Source: an uncultured Oscillospiraceae bacterium (GTDB taxonomy: Bacteria > Bacillota > Clostridia > Oscillospirales > Oscillospiraceae). Taken from it: a stretch of DNA of 64,000 nucleotides. The DNA lies in contig CAJOIU010000006.1 in the NCBI GenBank assembly GCA_905234855.1, positions 67,741 through 131,740 of the forward strand, given 5' to 3'. The first letter of the stretch is position 1; every line of letters starts with the position of its first letter. The position numbers were made by a program, and so were the translations under genes. The notes below the pieces were generated by a model, which made no database searches, was not told the DNA's origin, and was given only the letters and a program-made list of their open reading frames with translations. This document shows positions 28,463 to 40,661 of this stretch, piece after piece.

Positions 28463-29737
28463 GTGAAAAACGTGAAGCTCCGCCTGTATCAGCGCTTCGA
28501 GCCTGCGATCCGCAGTCTCCGCGCCGTGCAGTATCATCTGGCGCACCGCCTCCGCGCCCTGCCGGGAACGGAGGGCGCGGTTCATGTGATATTCCTCGTC
28601 CAGCGGCCGGAGATCTGGAACTCGGTGCGCACCGTGTTCGAGGCGATGGTATCGGACCCGCGCTTTCGGGTGACCGCCGCCCTGCTGCCGGAAAAGCACG
28701 GGGAGGATTGGACATATGCCGCCGCCGGGATGGAGCCGTATTTTCGCGGCTATCCCGCGGTGAAGCTTCTGCGCCTGTACGATGGCGGACGCTGGACGGA
28801 TATCGCGGCGCTGACGCCGGATTATATCTTCCTTGCCCGGCCGTATCGGAACGAATACCCCGCCGCCTATGCCTTGGAGCGGCTGGCGGATATCGCGCCG
28901 CTGTGCTACGTCCCCTACGGCTATTCCATCCTGCGGGACGACCGGATGCAGGCGATCGTGTACGACGCCTATCTGCTGTATCACGTCCGCTATCTATTCG
29001 CACCGAACGAAAACGCCGCGGCCTTCTGCCGGCGGCATCTCCGCCTGCTGGAAACGCTGGGGGTGCGGAAGATCCAAACCCTCGGCTATCCCCGGTTCGA
29101 CGGGGCAACGGAGCCTCCGGCGCAGCGGACGGCCGGACCCATGACCGTTTTATGGACGCCCCGCTGGACGACGGAACGGGAGGCCTTCAACAAGCAAAGC
29201 GGCTTTTTCGACTATAAGGACGCAATCTTGAGGCTTGTGGCGGCGCATCCCGGTGATTTCCGGCTCCTGCTTCGCCCGCACCCACAGATGTTTTCCCATT
29301 TTGAGGCGGTCGGAGCCATGACTGGGGAAGAGGCGGCGGTCTTTCGAGCCCGCTTCGCGCCGGAAAGCGGCGCGGAGCTCGACCGGGCGGCGGATTACCG
29401 GCGCGGCTTTGATGCCGCCGACGTGCTCCTGTCCGACTATTCGTCGCTGCTCATCGAATTTTTCCTCACCGGCAAGCCCGTCATTTACTGCGACGACGAG
29501 GAAATGATCTCCGAGGAGTGCCGGCCGGTATTTCGGTCGTTTTATCACGCGCGGACATGGCCGGAGATCGAAGGGCTGCTGCATATGCTGCGCCGCGGGG
29601 ACGATCCCCTGCGGGCGGATCGGCTCCGGGCGCGGGCGGATTTCCTGCGCGGTCAACCGAAAAACGCGGGAAAAGCCATCGCCGCGTTTCTGCTGTCAGA
29701 GGAGGAGCGGCACGGAAAAGGAGGGACATCGGCATGA
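28463..29737 (+). CDS. CDP-glycerol glycerophosphotransferase-like (TagB/TagF family)
   Basis: VLWTPRWTTEREAFNKQSGFFDYK...LLLRPHPQMF...FDAADVLLSDYSSLLIEFFLTGKPVIYCDDE. Confidence 0.85.
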   Translation: MKNVKLRLYQRFEPAIRSLRAVQYHLAHRLRALPGTEGAVHVIFLVQRPEIWNSVRTVFEAMVSDPRFRVTAALLPEKHGEDWTYAAAGMEPYFRGYPAVKLLRLYDGGRWTDIAALTPDYIFLARPYRNEYPAAYALERLADIAPLCYVPYGYSILRDDRMQAIVYDAYLLYHVRYLFAPNENAAAFCRRHLRLLETLGVRKIQTLGYPRFDGATEPPAQRTAGPMTVLWTPRWTTEREAFNKQSGFFDYKDAILRLVAAHPGDFRLLLRPHPQMFSHFEAVGAMTGEEAAVFRARFAPESGAELDRAADYRRGFDAADVLLSDYSSLLIEFFLTGKPVIYCDDEEMISEECRPVFRSFYHARTWPEIEGLLHMLRRGDDPLRADRLRARADFLRGQPKNAGKAIAAFLLSEEERHGKGGTSA

Positions 29738-31302
29738 ATATCATCGTAATCCTCGCCGGAGGCGTGGGCAACCGCTTCGGCGATGCGGTGCCGAAGCAGT
29801 ATCATCTCTTAAACGGCCGCCCGGTCATCGAATATGCCGTCCGCGCCGCCCTCACCGCCCGGCATGCGGACGAGGTCGTGGTGGCCGCGCAGGGCGATTA
29901 TGTGCGGCAGCTAGCCGATACCTACGGCGTCATCGCCGTGGAAGGCGGCGACGAGCGCAACCGCTCCTTCCGGCGGGTATTGGACTATATCCGCACGCGC
30001 TTCGACTGCGACAAGCTGCTGGTGACGGACGCGGTGAATCCCATGGTGACGGCGGCGCTGTTCGATACCTACTTTGACCTTCTGGAGGAATACGACGCCG
30101 TACTCACCGCGGCGCCGATCCCCACAAGCCTCGGTTGCTTCGATCAGCCGCAGGTGGATCGCAGCCGGTATTACCTCATCCAAAGCCCTCACGGCTATCA
30201 TTTCCCCATGGTGGATCGGTATTTCGACCAAGACTCCCCGCTGACAGTCATCGCCCAGCAGCTCCCGCCGGATATCCGCACCAAGCTCTACTGGGATTTT
30301 ACGGACAACGCCAAGATCATTTATCCCCACGATCTGGCCGCCGTCGGAGCGCTTTTGCGGGAGCGGGAGCGCCGCGTCCGGTTCGAGAGCCATAAAAGCG
30401 ACGTCTCCCTCGGGCTGTTCCGGCGGCTGCGGGGCCTGTGGGCGCAGGAGGTTCGCGCATGGGAAAAGACCGTGGACGCGGATGCCGAGGCGCTTTTGGA
30501 AAAATGGGAGATCACGGAATACGATCTCAACCCCGACGCGGGGTTCGCACTGGTATTCGAGGGTCGCTCCGCGCGATACGGCCCCGTGGTCATGAAGCTC
30601 GTGCCGCCGTTTATCCACCGCTTCGCCCGGGAGACGGAGGCGATCCGCGCCCTGCCCACAGGCTATCCCGTGACGCCCCTCGATATCGACGAGGCGCGCT
30701 GCGCCATGCTGCTGCCGCGGGTGATCCCCGGCGACTACGCAGAGCTCCGGCGGGATCGGGCGGCGCTGGCGGCCATGCTCACCGCCCTGTATGACGCGGC
30801 GATCCCCACGGCGGAGATCGAAGCTGCGATCCCTCATGTGCCGGATTTTCTCGACGAGCTGCGGGAGAGATTCCAAGCGGCGCTGCGCTTCGGCCGGCGC
30901 ACGGAGGACTGCCGCCGGTTCTTCGCCGCCGCGGAGGCATGCTATCGCTCCCTCGGCAGCGAGCGATACCTCGTCCACGGCGATATCGCTTGGAAAAACA
31001 CGCTGCGGGGCAAGGACGGCCTGCGCCTCATCGACCCGCTGGGCTACCGCGCGCCCCGGGTGCTGGAGGCGGCGCGGTTCCTCTCCTATACCTGCCTGCG
31101 CGAGGGTCGGACGCCGGAAGCCGTGATCGGGGAGCTTCTGCCCGGGCTGCCCGCCGGGATCACCCCGCAGGCGCTGGAAAAGGCGATGCTCTGCGACATG
31201 ACCTCCATGCTCTTCGGCGCGATCCTCTGGCGGGACGACGGCTTCCGCCGCGCGGAGGAATGGGCGGTGATCCTCACGCCGCTTGCCGATAAATACGCCT
31301 GA
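29734..31302 (+). CDS. Bifunctional IspD/TarI-like cytidylyltransferase fused to an APH-like kinase
   Basis: N-term MNIIVILAGGVGNRFGDAVPKQYHLLNGRPVIEYAV; C-term RYLVHGDIAWKNTLRGKDGLRLIDPLGYRAP (APH-type HGDxxxxN...IDP); ATGA overlap with upstream gene. Confidence 0.82.
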   Translation: MNIIVILAGGVGNRFGDAVPKQYHLLNGRPVIEYAVRAALTARHADEVVVAAQGDYVRQLADTYGVIAVEGGDERNRSFRRVLDYIRTRFDCDKLLVTDAVNPMVTAALFDTYFDLLEEYDAVLTAAPIPTSLGCFDQPQVDRSRYYLIQSPHGYHFPMVDRYFDQDSPLTVIAQQLPPDIRTKLYWDFTDNAKIIYPHDLAAVGALLRERERRVRFESHKSDVSLGLFRRLRGLWAQEVRAWEKTVDADAEALLEKWEITEYDLNPDAGFALVFEGRSARYGPVVMKLVPPFIHRFARETEAIRALPTGYPVTPLDIDEARCAMLLPRVIPGDYAELRRDRAALAAMLTALYDAAIPTAEIEAAIPHVPDFLDELRERFQAALRFGRRTEDCRRFFAAAEACYRSLGSERYLVHGDIAWKNTLRGKDGLRLIDPLGYRAPRVLEAARFLSYTCLREGRTPEAVIGELLPGLPAGITPQALEKAMLCDMTSMLFGAILWRDDGFRRAEEWAVILTPLADKYA

Positions 31303-31309
31303 ACCCACC

Positions 31310-31344
31310 AATGCCGCGCCGGAGTCCCGACGCGGCATTCTTTT
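31310..31344 (+). terminator. Terminator of the polysaccharide operon
   Basis: AATGCCGCG...CGCGGCATT followed by CTTTT. Confidence 0.8.
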
Positions 31345-31478
31345 CCATTATTTGTTGCAATTCAGGAATTATTAATCAAAATAGTGTTGCATTTTGCGTG
31401 CAACTGTGCTAGGAATAGACGTGACTTGTACAAGATCATCCAAAAGCGGCAGCTCCGGAATGCCGCGGAAGGAGAATC

Positions 31479-31802
31479 GTGGAACTATTGAGAATCAAGC
31501 AGGGCGACGCCTACAGCATCCCCGTGGAGCTTCAACTGAACGGCAGCGCCGTGGACATCGCGGAGGTCAGCGCGGTGGAATTCATGCTCGGCCGCCACAT
31601 CCGGGCGGTCTATCCCGGCGGCGCGACCTACGACGACGGCGTGTTTTATGTGCCAGTTACCCAGAAGCAGACCGCAGCGCTGGCCGCGGGCTTGGAGCTT
31701 CCGCTGGATATCCGGGTGAAATTCAACGGCGGCAGCGTGATCGGCGCGGACGGCGGCGTGATCGTCGTGGTGGACGACGCCATGAGCGGAAGGGAGATCT
31801 GA
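31479..31802 (+). CDS. Phage baseplate/tail accessory-like protein (BppU N-terminal-like)
   Basis: GTG start after GGAAGGAG; MELLRIKQGDAYSIPVELQLNGSAVDIAEVSAVEFMLG...VYDDGVFYVPVTQKQTAAL pattern seen in tail-associated proteins. Confidence 0.55.
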   Translation: MELLRIKQGDAYSIPVELQLNGSAVDIAEVSAVEFMLGRHIRAVYPGGATYDDGVFYVPVTQKQTAALAAGLELPLDIRVKFNGGSVIGADGGVIVVVDDAMSGREI

Positions 31803-31803
31803 T

Positions 31804-33876
<2,073 letters not shown>

Positions 33877-33900
33877 CCGGCCTTTTCCCGCGGAAAGCAG

Positions 33901-33932
33901 CAGCCGCCGGAAGCGTACGCTTCCGGCGGCTG
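33901..33932. terminator. Perfect 32-nt palindrome, bidirectional terminator
   Basis: CAGCCGCCGGAAGCGTACGCTTCCGGCGGCTG between convergent fibre gene and rplA. Confidence 0.8.
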
Positions 33933-33950
33933 GGTCATAATTATATGGAA

Positions 33951-34643
33951 TTACATATTCTTCTGGGCGTTGACCTTGATGCCGGGGCCCATGGTGGAGG
34001 CGGTCACGCAGCTGCGGATATACTGACCCTTCGCGGCGGCGGGCTTGGCCTTGATGATGGCGCCGATGAGCGCGTCATAGTTCTCCTGCAGCTTCTCGGG
34101 ACCGAAGCTGACCTTGCCGATGGGGCAATGGATGATGTTGGTCTTATCGAGACGGTACTCGATCTTACCGGCCTTGACCTCGTTAATGGCCTGTGTGAGG
34201 TTCGGGGTGACGGTGCCGGCCTTGGGAGAGGGCATGAGACCCTTCGGGCCGAGAACCTTACCGAGACGGCCGACGACACCCATCATATCGGGGGTGGCGA
34301 TCACGACGTCAAAATCGAACCAGTTTTCGGTCTGGATCTTCTGGACGAGATCCTGTCCGCCCGCGTAATCCGCGCCGGCGGCCTTGGCCTCTTCCTCGCG
34401 CTCCGGCTTGCAGAACACCAGAACGGTACGGGTCTTGCCGGTGCCGTGGGGCAGGACGATGGCGCCGCGGACCTGCTGGTCGGCGTGGCGTCCGTCGACG
34501 CCGAGCTTCACATGCAGCTCAACGGTCTCGTCAAACTTGGCCTTGCTGGTCTTGCAGACAAGATCAAAAGCCTCGCTGGGATCGTATACGGTCTGTTTAT
34601 CAATGAGCTTGGCGCTCTCTTTATAGTTTTTGCCTCTGAACAT
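33951..34643 (-). CDS. rplA: 50S ribosomal protein L1
   Basis: [16 protein letters not shown]...[22 protein letters not shown]...SSTMGP-type C-terminus. Confidence 0.97.
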   Translation of the reverse strand: MFRGKNYKESAKLIDKQTVYDPSEAFDLVCKTSKAKFDETVELHVKLGVDGRHADQQVRGAIVLPHGTGKTRTVLVFCKPEREEEAKAAGADYAGGQDLVQKIQTENWFDFDVVIATPDMMGVVGRLGKVLGPKGLMPSPKAGTVTPNLTQAINEVKAGKIEYRLDKTNIIHCPIGKVSFGPEKLQENYDALIGAIIKAKPAAAKGQYIRSCVTASTMGPGIKVNAQKNM

Positions 34644-34705
34644 TCAAATATCCTCCAATAGATGTGGTTAAGCGGAAGTTTTCCTCCCACATAAACGGGC
34701 TTTGC

Positions 34706-35120
34706 TTACTCGCCGACGAGAACGCCCATGCTCCGGCAGGTGCCGGCGATCATGCTCATGGCAGACTCGATGCTGGTGCAGTTAAGGTCGGGCATCTTCT
34801 GCTCCGCGATCTTGCGCAGGTCTTCCTTGGAAATGGTAGCGACCTTATCGCGCTGGGGAACGCCGGAAGCTGTCTCGATGCCGCAGGCCTTCTTGATGAG
34901 AAGCGCCGCGGGGGGCGTTTTGGTGATGAAGGTGAAGCTGCGGTCGGCATAGACGGTGATGACCACGGGGATCATCATGCCCATATCGCCCTTGGTGCGC
35001 TCGTTGAAGTCCTTGGTGGTTGATGCCGTACTGGCCGAGCGCGGGGCCGACGGGGGGCGCGGGCGTCGCTCTGCCCGCGGGGACTTGGAATCTGACGTAT
35101 CCAACTACTTTCTGAGACAT
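34706..35120 (-). pseudogene. rplK: 50S ribosomal protein L11, reading frame interrupted (frameshift)
   Basis: [34 protein letters not shown] in one frame, [48 protein letters not shown]...[12 protein letters not shown] in another; junction near 35010-35024. Confidence 0.85.
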
Positions 35121-35162
35121 AGCAATTTCTCCTCTGATCCTCTAAAAAGAGGTAGTAAAAAA

Positions 35163-35690
35163 TCAATCTTCTTTGACCGCTTCGATCTGATCGAGTTCGA
35201 GATCGACCGGCGTTTCCCGGCCAAACATGGAAACGATGACGCGGACGCGATCCCTATCGGGCTCCAGCTCGTCCACGGTGCCGAGAAAGCCCTCCAGCGG
35301 GCCGTCCGTCACCTTGACGGTATCGCCCACACCGAAGCCTACCACGACCTCATGGCGCTCCATGCCGAGATCCAGCACCTCCTGCTCCGTCAGGGGGACG
35401 GGCTTGCCGTCCATCGATACGAAGCCGGTGGAGCCGCGGGCATTGCGCACGAGATGCCAGCTCTCGTCCGTCATGACCATTTTCACGAGGACATAGCCCG
35501 GAAAGGTCTTCCGCTCGTAGGTCTTGTCGCCGTTATCGGTGTGCTCGGTAACGGTTTCCACGGGGATCTTGACCTCCAGAATGAGGTCTTCCATGTGCCG
35601 GTTTTCCGCGGCCTTCAGTATGGACGCGGAAACGGTATTCTCATACCCGGAATAGGTATGGACAACATACCACTTTGCGTTATCTGCCAT
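35163..35690 (-). CDS. nusG: Transcription termination/antitermination protein NusG
   Basis: MADNAKWYVVHTYSGYENTV...FPGYVLVKMVMTDESWHLVRNARGSTGFV. Confidence 0.97.
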   Translation of the reverse strand: MADNAKWYVVHTYSGYENTVSASILKAAENRHMEDLILEVKIPVETVTEHTDNGDKTYERKTFPGYVLVKMVMTDESWHLVRNARGSTGFVSMDGKPVPLTEQEVLDLGMERHEVVVGFGVGDTVKVTDGPLEGFLGTVDELEPDRDRVRVIVSMFGRETPVDLELDQIEAVKED

Positions 35691-35692
35691 CG

Positions 35693-35959
35693 TTACGCGA
35701 AGATGTTGATGAGAGCCTTGACCACGGCCTGCGCCGCGCTGTCGAAGCCCCAAAGAACGACGGCACAGACGACCATCATGACGATCGCCACGAGAGAGCC
35801 CTTCGCGGTCTGCTTCGGCGTCGGCCAAACGACCTTCTTGAGCTCGCTCTTCATATCGCGGAACCACTTGCCGACGCGCTTGAAGAACCCGAGCTTTTCA
35901 TCGGTCTTCTTGACGGCGACCTTCGCGGTTGCGGGGGCGGCCTTTTTTTCTTCTGCCAT
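35693..35959 (-). CDS. secE: Preprotein translocase subunit SecE
   Basis: KWFRDMKSELKKVVWPTPKQTAKGSLVAIVMMVVCAVVLWGFD. Confidence 0.95.
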   Translation of the reverse strand: MAEEKKAAPATAKVAVKKTDEKLGFFKRVGKWFRDMKSELKKVVWPTPKQTAKGSLVAIVMMVVCAVVLWGFDSAAQAVVKALINIFA

Positions 35960-35975
35960 TGAAGCGCTGCCCTCC

Positions 35976-36137
35976 TTACTTCGTTTCCTGATGCACCGTG
36001 TGCTTGCGGCAGAACCGGCAATACTTCTTCAGCTCAAGTTTGTCCGTAGTGTTCTTCTTGTTCTTGAAGGTATTGTAGTTCCTCTGCTTGCACTCGCTGC
36101 AGCGTAGCGTGACTTTGATTCTTGCGTCAGCTGCCAT
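35976..36137 (-). CDS. rpmG: 50S ribosomal protein L33
   Basis: [48 protein letters not shown]. Confidence 0.97.
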   Translation of the reverse strand: MAADARIKVTLRCSECKQRNYNTFKNKKNTTDKLELKKYCRFCRKHTVHQETK

Positions 36138-36287
36138 TTTTTCGGCACCTCCTTGTATTATTGCCTCCCTGTTCCGGCCATAACGGGTTCTCCCGCCCGG
36201 ACGGCAGGTACATAGCATAGTATCACACTATAATTCAAATTGCAAGCATGATTTTTATAAGTTTTTCCGCTGTTTTCCCTGCCTCTC

Positions 36288-36316
36288 TTGACCGGGGTGG
36301 GCGCCGAATATATAAT
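36288..36316 (+). promoter_or_regulatory. Sigma-A promoter
   Basis: TTGACC-N17-TATAAT upstream of ATG 36350. Confidence 0.75.
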
Positions 36317-36349
36317 ATAACCATATCTTGTGTAACGGAGTGTGGCTTT

Positions 36350-37372
36350 ATGGATTATATGGAGATTTTGACCGCCGCCCGGGGCGAGCTGGGCCCCCAC
36401 TGCAAGGCCTGCCCGGTCTGCAACGGCCTCGCCTGCGCAAACCTCATGCCCGGCCCCGGCTGCAAGCCCCCCGGCAACGCCGCCGCGCGGAATTATGCCA
36501 AATGGCAGGAGATCTGCGTGAATATGGACACCCTCTGCGAAAACCGCCCGACGGACATCTCCTTTGAGATGTTCGGCCATACCTTCTCCGCTCCCGTATT
36601 CATCGCACCCCTCGGCGCGGTGAACATGCACTACGGCGACAAATACGACGACCTGCGCTATAACCGTCTGCTCGTCCCGGCCTGCGCGGAATACGGCATC
36701 GCCGCCTTCACCGGCGACGGCGTCGATCCCGCCGTGATGGTGAACGCCGCGAACGACATGGAGGCCTGCGGCGGCATGGGCATCCCCACCATCAAGCCGT
36801 GGAACAAGGAATTTGTCTTTGAAAAGCTCGATTATCTCAAATCCAAGAAGGATATCTTCGCCGTCGCCATGGATGTGGACGGCGCTGGCCTGCCCTTCCT
36901 GAAGGCCATGAACCCCAACGCGGGCAGCAAGTCCGTTTCGGAGATGCGCGAGATCATCGAATACGCGGGAGGACCCTTCATCATCAAGGGGATCATGACC
37001 GTCGCCGGGGCGCGGAAGGCCGTGGAGGCGGGCGCTTCGGGCATCGTCGTGTCGAACCACGGCGGGCGCGTGCAGGGCGGCGTGCCGTCCACGGCGGAGG
37101 TGCTGCCCGCCATCGCCGACGCGGTGAAGGGGCAGCTCACGATCCTCGTGGACGGCGGCATCCGCAGCGGCGTGGATATTTTCCGCGCGCTGGCGCTGGG
37201 CGCGGACGGCGTCCTCATCGGCCGCCCGGTAGTGCCGTTCATCTATGCCGCGGGGGCAGAGGGTCTGCGGGTGTATCTCGACAAGCTCCTCGGCGAGCTG
37301 ACATCCACCATGACCATGTGCGGCACGCCGACGCTCGCGGATATCGGCCGGGACAATATTTTCCTGCCGTAA
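36350..37372 (+). CDS. Alpha-hydroxy-acid oxidizing (FMN-dependent) protein
   Basis: FIIKGIMTVAGARKAVEAGASGIVVSNHGGRVQGGVPSTAEVLPAIADAV...ILVDGGIRSGVDIFRALALGADGVLIGRPVV. Confidence 0.9.
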   Translation: MDYMEILTAARGELGPHCKACPVCNGLACANLMPGPGCKPPGNAAARNYAKWQEICVNMDTLCENRPTDISFEMFGHTFSAPVFIAPLGAVNMHYGDKYDDLRYNRLLVPACAEYGIAAFTGDGVDPAVMVNAANDMEACGGMGIPTIKPWNKEFVFEKLDYLKSKKDIFAVAMDVDGAGLPFLKAMNPNAGSKSVSEMREIIEYAGGPFIIKGIMTVAGARKAVEAGASGIVVSNHGGRVQGGVPSTAEVLPAIADAVKGQLTILVDGGIRSGVDIFRALALGADGVLIGRPVVPFIYAAGAEGLRVYLDKLLGELTSTMTMCGTPTLADIGRDNIFLP

Positions 37373-37414
37373 AAAAGCAACGAAAAGCAGGGAGCCGCGG
37401 CTCCCCGCTTTTGC

Positions 37415-37861
37415 TTATTCCATCCTGCCCGCGTAGGCCGCGCGGTTGAGGATGCAGGCGTATTGGATATCCTCGCACTCTCCCTCGCCCCAGCGCTGGG
37501 CGGCGATACAGCCCGCTATCCGGGCGTTCGGGTGATCGAGGGGGAGCGTCAGGGCATAGAGGGCATTCTGCCGCGCCTGCGCCGCGTCCACACCCCGGCC
37601 GATGCCGGCGATCCGGGGAAGCTCCGATGCCCGGGGACAGCCTCCGCAGCGCAGCAGCACGCGATCCTCGAACACCACCGGCTCATACGGCTCGGAGCAC
37701 AGCTCCTCGCCCAGCAGTCCCTTCTGCTCGATCTCCTCCAGCAGCGAAATCAGCCGGGGGTCTCCGCTCGCGTCCCCGGCGCACTCGACGAGCATCACCG
37801 TGGCGGGAGGAAGCAGCGTGCGGGCTCGGTTTTCCAGACGTTCGACAAAACTAGTGTCCAT
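37415..37861 (-). CDS. Hypothetical protein
   Basis: MDTSFVERLENRARTLLPPATVMLVECAGD...GCIAAQRWGEGECEDIQYACILNRAAYAG; codon usage plausible, no family recognised. Confidence 0.6.
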   Translation of the reverse strand: MDTSFVERLENRARTLLPPATVMLVECAGDASGDPRLISLLEEIEQKGLLGEELCSEPYEPVVFEDRVLLRCGGCPRASELPRIAGIGRGVDAAQARQNALYALTLPLDHPNARIAGCIAAQRWGEGECEDIQYACILNRAAYAGRME

Positions 37862-37877
37862 CCGACCTTCCTCGCTC

Positions 37878-38007
37878 TTTACAAATCCCTTTCCGTGGGG
37901 TATGCTGTAGCTACAGCTTATCCAAGGGGTCCCGGAGGACCCGGCTCATATCTTTATCCCACAACCCTATTATTTGGCGGACTGCCTGCGCAGCCCGCCG
38001 CTTTTTT
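37878..38007 (+). ncRNA. Candidate independent small RNA (promoter, ~95-nt transcript, terminator)
   Basis: TTTACA-N17-TATGCT (37878-37906), GGGTCC-CGGA-GGACCC hairpin, terminator GGCGGaCTGC-CTGC-GCAGcCCGCC + TTTTTT (37976-38007); both flanking genes are on the minus strand. Confidence 0.45.
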
Positions 38008-38962
38008 ATTTCAGATACTGATCGCTGCACCAGCCCCATGTGTCGCCGTGCTTTACCAGCGCCCAGCCGTCATGACGGGCATAGACCGCCACCTCGGTCC
38101 CGTTGTCCATGGAGCCGATCTGATTATACGACGTGCCCGGTCCCCGGCGCAGCTTCAGAACGCTGCCGTTGGTGCTGACCTTGGCTGTCGTCTCCTCCGT
38201 CACATACTCCTCATCCTCAGGGAATACGTCCAGATCGGCGGCGGCGATCTCCGCCCGGACGGTCTCCTCGGGATAGAGGATCACCACCGGCGTGGCCGTC
38301 GGCTCCGCAGGCTCCGCCGTGGGGGCGGCGGGGATCGCCGGTTCTTCCACGGCCGGCTCCGCGCCCTTGCGGCCGCTGATGATGAGAACGGCCAGCAGGA
38401 TCGCCAGCACGACGCATACAATGATGCTGATGAGCCGCAGGCGCTTCCACTCCGCGTCGCCCCAGCCGGAGACATCCAGCAGCTTCCTCCTGCCGGAGGC
38501 ATGGGCGCCGTCCTCGGCGGCGGGCTGGGACTGCTTTTTGGCAAAAATGTTTTGGAAAAAGCCCTTGACCTTCTCTCCCGCGGCGGCGGCCGTGGTCTTC
38601 ACGGTGTCGAGAAAGGCTCCCCCGGGCGCGCTCTTCCGGATGGGCGCGGGTTCCGGCTCCTCGACCGCTTCCGGCAGAGGTTCCGGCGCCGCAGCGGCAG
38701 GCGCCTTGACCGCGGCGGCCTTCTTTTCCTCGTCAAGCTGGCGGATGAGCGATTCCATGCGCTCCTTCGCCGGGGCATACCCCGCCTCCGCCGATTTCAC
38801 GAGGCACTTCGCCGCCAGACGGTTCCAGCGCTCCTCCTCCGGCTCGGCCATGGCCTGCTCCAGCGCCCAGAGGGACATATTATAGTTCGCCTCGGCATCG
38901 CCCGCCTTGGCGCGTTCGATCATCTCCCGTTCCTGCTGCTCGGTCAGCTCTATCATATCCAT
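38006..38962 (-). CDS. Membrane protein with Sel1-like N-terminus and extracellular SH3b domain
   Basis: IISIIVCVVLAILLAVLII TM; AKVSTNGSVLKLRRGPGTSYNQIGSMDNGTEVAVYARHDGWALVKHGDTWGWCSDQYLK. Confidence 0.8.
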   Translation of the reverse strand: MDMIELTEQQEREMIERAKAGDAEANYNMSLWALEQAMAEPEEERWNRLAAKCLVKSAEAGYAPAKERMESLIRQLDEEKKAAAVKAPAAAAPEPLPEAVEEPEPAPIRKSAPGGAFLDTVKTTAAAAGEKVKGFFQNIFAKKQSQPAAEDGAHASGRRKLLDVSGWGDAEWKRLRLISIIVCVVLAILLAVLIISGRKGAEPAVEEPAIPAAPTAEPAEPTATPVVILYPEETVRAEIAAADLDVFPEDEEYVTEETTAKVSTNGSVLKLRRGPGTSYNQIGSMDNGTEVAVYARHDGWALVKHGDTWGWCSDQYLK

Positions 38963-39113
38963 AACCTCCTGATCTCCTGACGGATATCGGCTGTGTTGTC
39001 ATTTCTTTTAACTATTGTAACATACTATCACATCTCCCGCCAAATTTCTATCCTATTCTGCACAAAAATGCGATCCCGCCGCCCGAGCCTCTCCGTCACG
39101 GGGCAAAGACCGC

Positions 39114-39148
39114 AAAAAACGGCAGCCGACTCCGCAGAATCGGCTGCC
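39114..39148 (-). terminator. gdhA terminator
   Basis: GGCAGCCGA...TCGGCTGCC with T-run on the minus strand. Confidence 0.8.
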
Positions 39149-39170
39149 TCTGTTATGTTTCGGGAAAGGC

Positions 39171-40550
<1,380 letters not shown>

Positions 40551-40661
40551 TCATTACATTAACGGATTATAATACCTCCCTCCGCAGGAATCAAGACGTC
40601 AGACGCAAAATCATTATTTTTTCTAAAAATTCACATTAGAAACAGGAATGATTTCAGCAAT

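Noticed and set aside
18058-31302. Prophage or mobile island carrying the glycan genes
   Set aside because: No integrase, transposase, tRNA target or terminal repeats seen; GC content looks similar to flanking housekeeping genes.
34845-35120. Programmed frameshift as explanation for rplK
   Set aside because: No slippery heptamer or stimulatory structure was recognised at the junction, and several conserved residues are missing rather than merely shifted; a deletion or assembly error fits better.
37861-38007. SRP RNA, 6S RNA, tmRNA, T-box or c-di-GMP riboswitch at the sRNA locus
   Set aside because: The diagnostic sequence motifs of these families were not found by eye; kept only as an unclassified small RNA candidate.
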